A stretch of 64,000 nucleotides of DNA from Mesorhizobium plurifarium (GCA_000824785.1 CCNB01000011.1:54727-118726); one strand, 5' to 3'. Counted from the first letter of the stretch, positions 8,390 through 15,691 are shown. The notes: a model not told the origin generated them from the letters alone. Made by a program: numbers and translations.

Positions 8390-8485
8390 ATGAAGAAGTC
8401 ATACGAGAAGCCGACCTTGAAGAAGCGTGACAAGCTCAGCGCCGTCACTGCTGTTCCGCCATCGTCGGTTGTCGCGCCCGGCTGA
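8390..8485 (+). CDS. Putative RiPP precursor peptide with lasso-type leader motif
   Basis: A 31-residue peptide starts MKKSYEKPTLKKRD and ends SAVTAVPPSSVVAPG. It has Tyr-x2-Pro-x-Leu (Y5, P8, L10) and Thr20 exactly ten residues after L10. That is the leader pattern lasso-peptide precursors present to their RiPP recognition element, with Thr at -2. The C-terminal VPPSSVVAPG lacks the Gly1 and the Asp/Glu at position 7-9 needed for a lasso macrolactam, so a true lasso peptide is unlikely. GGGGGG lies before the ATG and a terminator directly follows. No modifying enzyme is encoded nearby. Similar orphan peptides are annotated in Rhizobiales as putative RiPP precursors. Confidence 0.7.
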   Translation: MKKSYEKPTLKKRDKLSAVTAVPPSSVVAPG

Positions 8486-8508
8486 CCCCGGCCCCGTGCT
8501 GTTTTTAT

Positions 8509-8538
8509 AGCCCGTCGGCGTCGGTCGGCGGGCTTTTT
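8509..8538 (+). terminator. Rho-independent terminator after the RiPP-like gene
   Basis: AGCCCGTCGGC pairs with GTCGGCGGGCT (11 bp with G-U pairs) around a 4-base loop, followed by five T. It closes the one-gene unit of the 31-residue peptide. Confidence 0.8.
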
Positions 8539-8669
8539 AGTTGGAACAAGTCCGAGAGGAGCAGGTTCGGTCGCCGCGACGCATTTCCCTCCCAAGCATC
8601 CCCAGCGTCGTGTCGGGTCTTGGCGTTCCCGACAGGAGCCCGCATCGTTTCCCCGCGGTGCGGGCCCTT

Positions 8670-8879
8670 CTATTGCCGCCCACGTAGCTCCGCTGCCAGC
8701 GCCTCAAGGGCTTCGACGTCCTCCGCATAGGATGCGGCCTGAGCAGGATACCGCTCCATCTGCTGGCGATAGAAGCGGATCCAACTCGGCAAATCGACGA
8801 TCGGGAACGTTCCCCGCCAGACGCCTTTCTCGAGCGTGAATGTGCCTGCCGCCGAATCGTAGGTCGCTGTGGTCTTCAT
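8670..8879 (-). CDS. Small conserved hypothetical protein (69 aa)
   Basis: The product starts MKTTATYDSAAGTFTLEKG and continues WRGTFPIVDLPSWIRFYRQQMERYP into a Glu/Ala-rich helix. Compact beta strands followed by amphipathic helices suggest a small soluble protein. The start at 8879 is inferred from where the conserved sequence begins; the frame is open further upstream, but there it overlaps the KTSC gene. It diverges from that gene. A partial, inactivated copy lies at 8153-8259. No function is known to me. Confidence 0.6.
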   Translation of the reverse strand: MKTTATYDSAAGTFTLEKGVWRGTFPIVDLPSWIRFYRQQMERYPAQAASYAEDVEALEALAAELRGRQ

Positions 8880-8946
8880 GGAGGGCGTTATAGGTTCGCG
8901 TTCCTGAAACGAAAGCCGCCTCCCTGCGTTGCAAAGCAGGTGCGCC

Positions 8947-9150
8947 ATGCCATCCACCTCGATAAAGAAGACCGAATACGATCCGGCCAGCAGGATTCTC
9001 TCCGTCTGGTTCGTGGCGAGCGGCAAGCGCTACGACTTTGAGGAGGTGCCGCCGGAGACCTACGCCGCGTTCCGGTCGGCATTCGTCAAAGGTCGCTATT
9101 TCAACGACCACATCCGAAACCATTTCCGGTATCGCCGCGTTCCCGATTAG
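8947..9150 (+). CDS. KTSC domain protein
   Basis: The 67-residue protein fits the KTSC family over its full length: STSIKKTEYDPASRILSVWF, then GKRYDFEEVPPETYAAF and KGRYFNDHIRNHFRYRRV. KTSC domains occur alone or fused to lysyl-tRNA-synthetase-like and phage proteins; their role is not established, with RNA binding only suggested. The ATG at 8947 is chosen over 8929 because the domain begins there. It overlaps the convergent zinc-ribbon gene by 4 bp at its 3' end. Confidence 0.8.
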   Translation: MPSTSIKKTEYDPASRILSVWFVASGKRYDFEEVPPETYAAFRSAFVKGRYFNDHIRNHFRYRRVPD

Positions 9151-9329
9151 GAATCAAGCTGAAGCGGTTTGTGCTCCGGCTTCTCATGCCACATGACCTG
9201 CCGGAGGTCTCTGCGGTCGACAATCTGCCCGCACCGACGGCATGCGTAAAAATGATCATTTATCGAGGGCGGCTCCCCGCCATGGCGCTTGCCGATGATA
9301 GGTGGTCCCAGGTCGGATAACTTGGTCAT
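9147..9329 (-). CDS. Small putative zinc-binding protein
   Basis: The 60-residue product has YACRRCGQIVDRRDLRQ followed by two histidines in WHEKPEHK, a CxxC...H/H pattern suitable for one zinc ion. Its ATG overlaps the stop of the DUF3606 gene (ATGA), so the two are translationally coupled. It converges on the KTSC gene. Function unknown; small CxxC proteins of this type are common in rhizobial genomes. Confidence 0.65.
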   Translation of the reverse strand: MTKLSDLGPPIIGKRHGGEPPSINDHFYACRRCGQIVDRRDLRQVMWHEKPEHKPLQLDS

Positions 9330-9511
9330 CCTCGAAGCTTCCTTGCCTCGCGCTCCAAGGTCTTCCGGTCATTGCCATGTTCTCTGATCAGATCGCGCAC
9401 CTGCTCGGGGCTGATCCGGTGCTGCTTTGCGAAATAGGTGACCTCATAATCTTCGTCGGCTGAAACTCGGTCGCGATCGCGAAAATCCCGCTTGGTCTTG
9501 TCGTCTGCCAT
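9326..9511 (-). CDS. DUF3606 domain protein
   Basis: The 61-residue product, MADDKTKRDFRDRDRVSADE followed by a helix-turn-helix-like stretch ending EQVRDLIREHGNDRKTLE, matches DUF3606. These are short, highly charged proteins of rhizobia with a possible DNA-binding fold. The start at 9511 fits the family's usual N-terminus better than upstream 9568. It is followed by the coupled zinc-ribbon gene and diverges from the DNA ligase gene. Function unknown. Confidence 0.8.
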   Translation of the reverse strand: MADDKTKRDFRDRDRVSADEDYEVTYFAKQHRISPEQVRDLIREHGNDRKTLEREARKLRG

Positions 9512-9639
9512 CTTTGCATCTCCTGGCCCATGCCCTTGTGAACAGCGGCAACACCGGATTGTTCCCATTAGCGAATGCTAACGGAACTGAAACGACCCTG
9601 CGCTATTGAATCGAATTCGAGTAATGCGTTGGGGTTCTA

Positions 9640-10518
9640 ATGCGTAAGCATGCCGGCGGGAGCCGGCTGTCCTTCATCCCGCCCATGGTCCCGAAGCTAT
9701 TCAGAAGCCCTCCCAAGGGCGACGACTGGATTCATGAGGTGAAGCAAGACGGCTATCGAACGCAGATCATCAAGGACCGCGACGGCATCCGGCTTTTCAC
9801 CAGAAGGGGCTATGACTGGACCGGCGTTTTTGCGGAGCTCGCGGCGGAGGCAACTGCGATCAGGGCCGACAACCTCATTCTTGAAGGTGAGACCATCAAG
9901 ATCAACGCCGCCGGGCTGGCCGATTTCAACGCGCTTCAGAAAGCCATCGGCACAGGCAGGGCCAGGGACATTTATCTGGTCGCATTCGATCTGCTTCATC
10001 TGAACGGCAAGGACCTTCGCGATGAGCCCGTGGAGAGGCGTCGCGAGATCCTTCAGGGAATTATCCCGCCCGCCAACCGCATCCAGTTCAGCGAGGCCAT
10101 GCCGGGCACCGGCGACGCGGTTTTCCACCTGGTCGACATGGCCGGTGTGGAGGGGATGGTTTCGAAGCGGAAGGGCAGCCGCTACCGCAGCGGCCCAACC
10201 ATCGACTGGCACAAGGTGAAGTGTTTCCAGACGAAAAGGCTGGAGATCATCGGCGTCCAGCGTGACCCTGGGCAAGCCGTGCGCGTGCTGATGGCGGACA
10301 AGGGTCGCTATGTCGGCGCGGCCGTGGTTAACTTCAAGCACGATCAGCGGCAGCGGCTCTGGGACCAGGTGCAGGGATTGACCGGCGCGCCGCCGCCCAA
10401 GGAACTGAAGAAGGAAAAAGCCGAGTGGCTGAAGCCCGGCCTGATGGGCGAAGTTGAGACGCTCAAGGGCGAGGAGAAGCTGCGTCACGCTTCCCTGAAA
10501 CGAGCATGGAGACAATGA
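9640..10518 (+). CDS. ATP-dependent DNA ligase (LigC/LigD-ligase type)
   Basis: The 292-residue protein has an adenylation domain (~1-190) and an OB-fold (~195-290). Motif I is EVKQDGYR, with the adenylated Lys near residue 35. Other motifs are LFTRRGYDW (III), LEGETI, AFDLLHLNGKDL, VEGMVSKRK (IV) and WHKVKC (V). It should seal DNA breaks using ATP, as in bacterial non-homologous end joining. No Ku or polymerase domain is present nearby, so it is either a stand-alone repair ligase or works with host Ku. It has no LexA box of its own and converges on the SOS-type operon. Confidence 0.92.
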   Translation: MRKHAGGSRLSFIPPMVPKLFRSPPKGDDWIHEVKQDGYRTQIIKDRDGIRLFTRRGYDWTGVFAELAAEATAIRADNLILEGETIKINAAGLADFNALQKAIGTGRARDIYLVAFDLLHLNGKDLRDEPVERRREILQGIIPPANRIQFSEAMPGTGDAVFHLVDMAGVEGMVSKRKGSRYRSGPTIDWHKVKCFQTKRLEIIGVQRDPGQAVRVLMADKGRYVGAAVVNFKHDQRQRLWDQVQGLTGAPPPKELKKEKAEWLKPGLMGEVETLKGEEKLRHASLKRAWRQ

Positions 10519-10746
10519 ATGGCCGTCGCGAAGAAAGACCAGGAGCGCGTTATCTACGCATGGATGTATGGCCAACAGGCGCGCAAGGACGGCAAGGAAC
10601 GCAACGTGCCGGCCTATTGGGCCGAGCACGCCGAAGCTTGGCTGCAGGGCTTCGACGGCGTGCCGCTTGGAAGCGAGCCGAATCCGGTGAGCGATAGGCT
10701 GGAGGCTGAGCTCGACGAAGGCGCGGTCGCGGAGGGCGGCGGCTAA
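10519..10746 (+). CDS. Hypothetical protein coupled to the DNA ligase
   Basis: The 75-residue product starts at the base after the ligase stop (TGA-ATG), so it is almost certainly translated from the same mRNA. It begins MAVAKKDQERVIYAWMYGQQ, has aromatic residues (AYWAEHAEAWLQGFDG) and ends in an acidic tail. There are no membrane segments or recognised domain. Its position suggests a ligase accessory role, but nothing in the sequence shows it. It overlaps the convergent gene by 4 bp. Confidence 0.6.
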   Translation: MAVAKKDQERVIYAWMYGQQARKDGKERNVPAYWAEHAEAWLQGFDGVPLGSEPNPVSDRLEAELDEGAVAEGGG

Positions 10747-10988
10747 AGCGCCTTTCCCGCCCGCAGCATCGCGCGGGCGATCACCAGTTCAGCTTCGACC
10801 TTCGCATTTTCCTTTTGGGTCATATTGTCGGCGGCGATCAATCGGCGCAATGATCGCACCACCTCAACGCGTGTCCACCCCGCCTCGAGCATGCAGTCGA
10901 CAATCGCCTGAAAACCGGGCTCCATCGCCTCCTGGCAGTCGATCTCCCGATCGGTGTAATCGCCTTCGCGCCTTGGTCCGCTGATCAT
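10743..10988 (-). CDS. Hypothetical protein, last gene of the LexA-box operon
   Basis: The 81-residue helical protein (MISGPRREGDYTDREIDCQ, then EAGWTRVEVVRSLRRLIAADN) has the look of a small soluble regulatory or adaptor protein. Its ATG overlaps the preceding stop by 4 bp (ATGA). It is the sixth gene of the minus-strand operon that begins at 12700. No family was recognised. Confidence 0.6.
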   Translation of the reverse strand: MISGPRREGDYTDREIDCQEAMEPGFQAIVDCMLEAGWTRVEVVRSLRRLIAADNMTQKENAKVEAELVIARAMLRAGKAL

Positions 10989-11278
10989 CCGTTGCCGTCC
11001 ACTGTGCTCTCTTCGTCAACCGCATGAGGCACGGGCAGATACGAGTTGGCGACGAGCCATTCGCCGACAATCGTTTCCACCAGATCGGGCTTAGCCGTGC
11101 CCATCTCGGCCGCCAGGCTGGTCAGCGCGTCGTCGGTGCGCGGATCGAGGTTTATCCCGCCGACGTTGCGAAGCAGCAGCGCGGCCCGTCGCAGCAGCAC
11201 CTGCAAATCTGCCCGTGAAGCTTCAGCGATATGGTGGGCGGTGCTTTCCAATTCATGCACGAATTGATGACGGGACAT
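10985..11278 (-). CDS. Hypothetical protein, fifth gene of the LexA-box operon
   Basis: The 97-residue product is mostly helical, with AEASRADLQVLLRRAALLLRN followed by a PDLVETIVGEWLV segment. An AGGAGCAGGAACGG ribosome binding site overlaps the stop region of the upstream 59-residue gene, 12 bp away. It overlaps the next gene by 4 bp. No domain was recognised. Confidence 0.6.
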   Translation of the reverse strand: MSRHQFVHELESTAHHIAEASRADLQVLLRRAALLLRNVGGINLDPRTDDALTSLAAEMGTAKPDLVETIVGEWLVANSYLPVPHAVDEESTVDGNG

Positions 11279-11290
11279 CCGTTCCTGCTC

Positions 11291-11470
11291 CTAAAGGTAT
11301 TGCTCACCTTCGCCGCGGTGCTCATAGCAGAACCAGTGCGGCGCCTGCTTCGGCTTGGCGAAGCCCCAACCGGCGTCCTTGCTGCAGCCTGCGTGCTCGC
11401 AGACGTGTCCGAGAGGCCCGTGACTGCGCGGCTGCGTAAACTCTCCGGGGCGGATTGGTTCGTCGCTCAC
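11291..11470 (-). CDS. Small Cys/His-rich putative zinc-finger protein
   Basis: The 59-residue product starts at a GTG that overlaps the upstream stop (GTGA) and runs MSDEPIRPGEFTQPRSHG to EHRGEGEQYL. It has VCEHAGCSKDAGWGF and HWFCYEH, giving a C-x4-C...C-x2-H set suited to one zinc ion. It lies fourth in the LexA-box operon. Such short zinc-finger proteins often sit beside repair or restriction genes in rhizobia; function unknown. Translational coupling supports it being real despite its size. Confidence 0.65.
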   Translation of the reverse strand: MSDEPIRPGEFTQPRSHGPLGHVCEHAGCSKDAGWGFAKPKQAPHWFCYEHRGEGEQYL

Positions 11471-11640
11471 TGGTTTTGCCGCCGCCTAAGCGCTTCGATC
11501 TCATCCTGCAGGCCACCGTTGAGAACGATCATTTCCTTCAGCGCTTTCATCGTATCGCCCTTGTGCAAGGAAACGAACCTGTCCGCGACCTTCTGCAGGG
11601 CTGCTTCCTGACGGCTGTCCAGTGTGATGATCTGATCCAT
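11467..11640 (-). CDS. Small hypothetical protein downstream of SRAP
   Basis: The 57-residue product (MDQIITLDSRQEAALQKVAD to QDEIEALRRRQNQ) is a short helical, probably coiled-coil protein with LHKGDTMKALKEMI in the middle. AAGGAGAA precedes the ATG by 5-6 bases. It starts 12 bp after the SRAP stop and overlaps the next GTG by 4 bp, so it is the third gene of the operon. No function known. Confidence 0.65.
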   Translation of the reverse strand: MDQIITLDSRQEAALQKVADRFVSLHKGDTMKALKEMIVLNGGLQDEIEALRRRQNQ

Positions 11641-11652
11641 GGCGGTTCTCCT

Positions 11653-12357
11653 TCAGAACAAGGAACCCTGCGCCGGCGACGCGGCCGGAAACTTGATCTG
11701 CGTCGCAGGCTTCTCGACGATCACAAGCGCGTCGTCCGGCGCCGACCGCTGCAGCTTTTTCGCCTCCGACCATGGCGCGGTGAGCCACAATTCGGTTTCC
11801 TCCGGGGTGGTCAGGATCACCGGCATTGCCTTCTCGTGGATGGGCGCGATCAGCGCGTTGGGCCTGGTTGTCAGGAATGCGTAGATTTCGTGGTCGCCGG
11901 GGCCTTCCTTCACCTTGCGCACGCCATGCCAGGGCGTCCACAGACCGGCGAAAAAGAACAGAGGCCGTTCCTCGCTGAGCGCGAACCAAAAGTTCTTCTG
12001 GACGCCAGTTTCGGGATCCTTGTCGCCCGGTGTCGGCGATGGCTCGGCAAAGCTCGTCACCGGGACCACGCAGCGGTTCTCGACGCCGAGATACGGCTGC
12101 CAGTGAGCGTATTGTGGATTGCGCACATTGGTGGTGCCGGAATCGGCGTTGCCGCGACTCCGCTCCGGCGGCGTCGGCATGCCCCATCGCAACTTGGCGA
12201 GCTCGCGGCTGCCGTCGGCAGCATTGCGGACCACCGGGGCAAATTGGTTGGGGTAAATGTCAATCGACGGTTCGAGGTTGCCAGCGATGTCGCGAAGCGC
12301 GCGCGTCCACTGGCGGATCGCCTCTTGGCTGGTCGTGATGTTGTAGAGGTTACACAT
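11653..12357 (-). CDS. SOS response-associated peptidase (SRAP/YedK/HMCES family)
   Basis: The 234-residue protein protects abasic sites in single-stranded DNA by forming a thiazolidine link through its N-terminal Cys. Key features: MCNLYN with the nucleophile Cys2, RWGMPTP, TTNVRNP with the Asn, RCVVPVTSFAEP with the active-site Glu, and PIHEKAMPVIL with the conserved His. Length is normal for the family. It is the second gene behind a LexA box, matching its known association with the SOS response. The following four short genes are probably on the same transcript. Confidence 0.93.
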   Translation of the reverse strand: MCNLYNITTSQEAIRQWTRALRDIAGNLEPSIDIYPNQFAPVVRNAADGSRELAKLRWGMPTPPERSRGNADSGTTNVRNPQYAHWQPYLGVENRCVVPVTSFAEPSPTPGDKDPETGVQKNFWFALSEERPLFFFAGLWTPWHGVRKVKEGPGDHEIYAFLTTRPNALIAPIHEKAMPVILTTPEETELWLTAPWSEAKKLQRSAPDDALVIVEKPATQIKFPAASPAQGSLF

Positions 12358-12412
12358 GCCTAACTCCGCGGTCGCACCGAAGGTGGCGGAATGCTGCGGC
12401 TGCGCCTGACCA

Positions 12413-12700
12413 TCAGTGCTGTTTCTGTCGCGCCTTTACTCGGAACGCTTCCCTCAGAGTGATTTCCGCCTGGTCGCGGATGGCCTCGGTGAGGGACAGC
12501 TGCAGCTCCAAGTCTTCCGGGTAGACGGCCATCACCCAGGATGCCATCAGATCCGCAATCGCCATCTTTTGGCTGATGTCAGAGAGGCCACGCAACTGCT
12601 TGGTCATCTTGTGGCAGGCACGCATGATGTCAGGCATCTCGCGCTTGATCGTGGCAAAGATTTCAGGCTGCTCAGCTTCGGTTGCACGCAGGGGTTTCAT
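12413..12700 (-). CDS. Hypothetical protein, first gene of the LexA-box operon
   Basis: The 95-residue helical protein (MKPLRATEAEQPEIFATIKR, DIMRACHKMTKQLRGLSDIS, ASWVMAVYPEDLELQLSLTE) has no membrane segment or recognised domain. GGAG lies ahead of its ATG. A LexA-type box is centred 34 bp upstream of the start, so it should be induced by DNA damage. SRAP follows after 55 bp. Confidence 0.65.
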   Translation of the reverse strand: MKPLRATEAEQPEIFATIKREMPDIMRACHKMTKQLRGLSDISQKMAIADLMASWVMAVYPEDLELQLSLTEAIRDQAEITLREAFRVKARQKQH

Positions 12701-12726
12701 GGCGGCGTCTCCGTTTTGCCTACAGT

Positions 12727-12741
12727 GAACAAAATAAGAAC
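12727..12741. promoter_or_regulatory. LexA operator (SOS box), GAAC-N7-GAAC
   Basis: GAAC, seven bases (AAAATAA), then GAAC: the exact alphaproteobacterial LexA box (GTTC-N7-GTTC on the other strand). It lies 27 bp before the minus-strand 95-residue gene heading the SRAP operon and 55 bp before the divergent zinc-ribbon gene, so it may control both. Confidence 0.75.
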
Positions 12742-12795
12742 ATTGGAGTCAAGAGACCCCTTGACGACGTAGGACTATGTTCCTCATTTCAGCAT

Positions 12796-13113
12796 ATGCC
12801 GGAGCAACCCGAGAAGTGGCCGAGAGGCGCCGCGTGGACCCTGACGCATGCCCACGACGCCGGGCAGGTGGCGGGCATCCGCTGCGCGCGCTGCAATGTG
12901 ACGCGCTACTACAAGCCGGCCGAATTGCGGGAGGTCATCGGCAACGTCACGATTGACGATGTGCGGGAGAAGGTGCGCTGCCAGCAGTGCAAGAGCCGAG
13001 AATGGATGAGCGCGCAGCTATTCCACCCGACCGGCGAGCAGGCCCACACGATCCGCTTTCGGCGGCTGGTGCAAATCCGATGGGAGAAACGGGTGATCTG
13101 GCGGGATGAATGA
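12796..13113 (+). CDS. Zinc-ribbon hypothetical protein
   Basis: The 105-residue protein has two CxxC pairs, IRCARCNVTRYYKP and VRCQQCKSREWM, forming a likely zinc ribbon, with a helix between (PAELREVIGNV). The C-terminus is basic and aromatic (RFRRLVQIRWEKRVIW), suggesting nucleic-acid contact. The ATG at 12796 is chosen because upstream frame sequence lies in the shared operator region. It diverges from the LexA-box operon and may be co-regulated. The family was not recognised. Confidence 0.65.
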   Translation: MPEQPEKWPRGAAWTLTHAHDAGQVAGIRCARCNVTRYYKPAELREVIGNVTIDDVREKVRCQQCKSREWMSAQLFHPTGEQAHTIRFRRLVQIRWEKRVIWRDE

Positions 13114-13215
13114 AGGAGCGGCCCGGCAGGCTGACAGGAGTATGCCAGCGAACGCCGGGCCGAGCCGGCGTGTCTCGGGGGCGAGACACGGCACCGGCTA
13201 ACGGAAACCAGCGCG

Positions 13216-13422
13216 CTAATTCCCGCGACGCCTGACTCTTGGCTCTGGCCTGGTTTCACACGGGTTTTCGGCCAATCTGGCGATCCGCCGGTCTCTCAGC
13301 CACAGGGATTTCTTGCTTTCCCGCGTCTCCCGGCGAGCATCAAAAGCGACCGAATGGCTTTGCATCGATGCGATCGCATAGTCGGCTCTGTTCGTTCGAT
13401 AGTCTTCCTTCTGGATGGTCAT
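13216..13422 (-). CDS. Small basic hypothetical protein
   Basis: The 68-residue product (MTIQKEDYRTNRADYAIASM to RPEPRVRRRGN) is Arg-rich with pI clearly basic. A strong GGGAGGAAG ribosome binding site precedes the ATG at 13422, which is preferred over 13530. It stands alone and has no recognised domain. Its basic character hints at nucleic-acid binding only. Confidence 0.5.
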   Translation of the reverse strand: MTIQKEDYRTNRADYAIASMQSHSVAFDARRETRESKKSLWLRDRRIARLAENPCETRPEPRVRRRGN

Positions 13423-13585
13423 TGGTCTTCCTCCCGAGCCGCTTTTCCCTCCTAAAGCCGGCCGAAACCAATAGCCGCCAACGCATCGCGGGAGTCTACA
13501 AATTGAAGATTGTATTAAAATGATACACACGCGCCGAGCAGCAAACGCTTCAGCGGGTGGCCGAGGCCTGCCAAAGAAGTTGGCC

Positions 13586-13768
13586 CTAATCCCAATCCTG
13601 GTCGGGCGTAGCGGGGCGGCGATTCCAGCTTCTGACCGCGTTCAATTCGTCGATACAGACCGGGCCGGATGCGCCGCAATCTTCGCATTTCATCACCACT
13701 CGCCCCTCAGCTGTCACCAACGGGATTACGTCGGATCCCGAGCAGAACGGGCAAGGATCGGCGATCAC
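13586..13768 (-). CDS. Lar-family restriction alleviation-like protein
   Basis: The 60-residue product starts at a GTG overlapping the MucR stop (GTGA). It carries DPCPFCSGSDVIPL and MKCEDCGASGP followed by NAVRSWNRR, the zinc-ribbon pattern of Lar-like proteins. The founding Lar of the Rac prophage lessens type I restriction by stimulating modification. Small Lar-like proteins are widespread in phages, and whether this one acts on a restriction system is unknown. Coupling to a MucR-type regulator is distinctive. Confidence 0.75.
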   Translation of the reverse strand: MIADPCPFCSGSDVIPLVTAEGRVVMKCEDCGASGPVCIDELNAVRSWNRRPATPDQDWD

Positions 13769-14211
13769 CGGGTCGGGCGCTTTTTGCCGGCGATCCTCGC
13801 TGGCTTGGCCCCGGGCTTGCGACCAAGCCCGCTCGCCTTTGCCAATGCTGAACGCTGCTCGGCATAGTTCGGCGCCACCATCGGATAGTCGCGCGCCAAA
13901 CCCCATTTCTCGCGGTACTCGTCAGGCGTCAGGCCGTAGTGCACGCCAAGATGCCGCTTCAGCGATTTGAACTTCTTCCCGTTCTCGAGACAGATGATGT
14001 AGTCGGGGAACACCGATCGCTTGGGATTGACCGCGGGTTCTTGGGCCGGCTTCTCAGGCACGGCCGGCTGCCGGACCTTCGCCAGGGACAAGTTCACGCT
14101 GGCGATCAGATCGGGGAGAGACGCAACCGGCACCGGGTTGTTGCTGACGTAGGCCGACACGATGTCCGCGGTGAGCGCGATCAAATGGCTCTGGTTGTTC
14201 TCGTCGGGCAT
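13765..14211 (-). CDS. MucR/Ros-family transcriptional regulator
   Basis: The 148-residue protein has the Ros/MucR zinc-finger region. YIICLENGKKFKSLKRHLGVHYGLTP spans the finger, followed by EYREKWGLARDYPMVAPNYA, which is diagnostic. The first finger cysteine is present (IICLENG) but the second is a Lys position (GKKF), as in some zinc-less Mesorhizobium Ml/Ros homologues. MucR proteins are H-NS-like repressors of horizontally acquired and surface genes, binding AT-rich DNA. It may silence this element's cargo. The basic C-terminus (GRKPGAKPARIAGKKRP) probably adds DNA affinity. It is coupled to the Lar-like gene. Confidence 0.9.
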   Translation of the reverse strand: MPDENNQSHLIALTADIVSAYVSNNPVPVASLPDLIASVNLSLAKVRQPAVPEKPAQEPAVNPKRSVFPDYIICLENGKKFKSLKRHLGVHYGLTPDEYREKWGLARDYPMVAPNYAEQRSALAKASGLGRKPGAKPARIAGKKRPTR

Positions 14212-14380
14212 CTAGGAGATCCATTTCGTGTTGCTGTGACTACACAGCCTCTTAGTCGGTTTTGCGAAAAGGTCTACTGGGCAGAGCAACCCGGTAGTTT
14301 TTCGATATGGGTCTTTGCCGGTCAGACCAGAACGGCTCGCATCTCCAGCTACGATCCAGAATCCGTTGAAACGATCGCAA

Positions 14381-15691
14381 TTAGATATACTGCCCTCCAG
14401 TGGATGTAGACCCAGCAACGGTGCCGGGGAAATAGCTCGCGCCGCCGCCACCTGTGTTGATCACTGCGTTGGTCGCGACGATGTAACGGGCTCCCGTGAT
14501 GGTAAACACGCCAAGGCTGAAGGTCAGACTGCCGCTGTTGACGAGGCCGCCAAGAGATCCATCCACGAACCGGCTGACCGTGAATGAGGCGGTGACAGTA
14601 ACCGTGGTCGAGAAGCACTCGATGACGGCGCCGGCTTGCGTCGACCATGCTGCGAATGTCGGGCCGCCGCTAAGTGTCAAGGTCGTCGCGTTCATGATCA
14701 CGCGGGCGCCGCTACCGGCCGAGATATGTTGCGCGCCGGCTGTTGCGCCGAAGTCGATCCTCCTGAGCGTTATAGTCGTGCGCCCGGTCGCGTTAAGGCA
14801 AATACCGCTTGTCGTCGTCTGCATCTTGACGCCGTCAATGCTCCATGGGCCAGCGTCGGACGCTGTAAAGCAGTTGCTGGACGTAACGCTGATGACGACA
14901 TTGGCCGGCGTCGTCGTGTTGCCGACGATGGAAAATGTACCCGACCCAAACATCTGCCTGAGTGTCACCGCGCCCGTATAGGTCGCATCCGCGATGTTGA
15001 TGGTCACATTGTAGATCGAGCAGTCCAAGGCGGCTGCGGTATCGACAGCCTTCTGAACGGTGAGGAAGGCGCCCCCGCCGGTGTTGGCTAGGCCATTGTT
15101 GCTATCCGACCCATCCGAGCGAACAAAATAGGAGCGGTTGCCGGTCAGGACTTCACGAGCGGCGCCCCATGCGGGATCCGACCCGTTGCTTCTCAGGACC
15201 GTGTTGGCCGCTCCGATGGCCAGCCGCTGCGCGCCAGCAGCGTCGCGGTACAAGAGATCGCCGCGACTCGTTAAAACCGTCACGCCCGGCCCGGTGGAGC
15301 CCGCAGGGCCAGTCGGACCCGTCGCACCGGTCGCGCCGACGCCGGTAGGTCCGGTCGCGCCGACAGGACCGGTAGGCCCGGTCGCTCCGGTGACGCCGAC
15401 GCCAGTCGGGCCGGAAGGTCCGGTCGGGCCGGAAGGTCCGGTCGGACCCGTGGGGCCTGTTGCGCCCTGCCCCGTGATCAGCGCCCGCGTTGCGTCCGAA
15501 AGACTGTCAGGAGTGACCTTGCCGTTCGGTAGCGCGCCGTCGGCGCGCCGGACGTCCTCCAGGGCGTCGATCGTGTCGCCAATGCTGTCAGCGATGTTGG
15601 CCAGGTCATTGTCCAGTGCGGCGCCACTCTCGGCCCAATCCTGCCGAACCTTGTAGCTGTATTGGATGACGGGTTTCTCGGGATTCGGCAT
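14381..15691 (-). CDS. Phage tail fibre-like protein with collagen-like repeats and beta-helix
   Basis: The 436-residue protein has a short helical N-terminus (~1-70) like tail-fibre attachment regions. A Gly-X-Thr/Pro collagen-like stretch follows (~75-135, many [10 protein letters not shown] and GATGPTG triplets). The C-terminal ~240 residues have repetitive Ser/Thr/Gly/Val beta strands ([22 protein letters not shown]) typical of right-handed beta-helix fibres. It should be a trimeric host-recognition fibre. It is the last phage structural gene on the minus strand, far from the internal virion genes because cargo lies between. It looks intact. Confidence 0.75.
   Translation of the reverse strand: MPNPEKPVIQYSYKVRQDWAESGAALDNDLANIADSIGDTIDALEDVRRADGALPNGKVTPDSLSDATRALITGQGATGPTGPTGPSGPTGPSGPTGVGVTGATGPTGPVGATGPTGVGATGATGPTGPAGSTGPGVTVLTSRGDLLYRDAAGAQRLAIGAANTVLRSNGSDPAWGAAREVLTGNRSYFVRSDGSDSNNGLANTGGGAFLTVQKAVDTAAALDCSIYNVTINIADATYTGAVTLRQMFGSGTFSIVGNTTTPANVVISVTSSNCFTASDAGPWSIDGVKMQTTTSGICLNATGRTTITLRRIDFGATAGAQHISAGSGARVIMNATTLTLSGGPTFAAWSTQAGAVIECFSTTVTVTASFTVSRFVDGSLGGLVNSGSLTFSLGVFTITGARYIVATNAVINTGGGGASYFPGTVAGSTSTGGQYI

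Noticed and set aside
8390..8485. Calling the 31-residue peptide a lasso peptide
   Set aside because: The core lacks Gly1 and an acidic ring residue at position 7-9, and no lasso cyclase or protease is encoded nearby.
15290..15470. GC-rich triplet repeats as a possible tandem DNA repeat locus
   Set aside because: They encode the Gly-X-Thr/Pro collagen-like part of the tail fibre and are explained by the protein.
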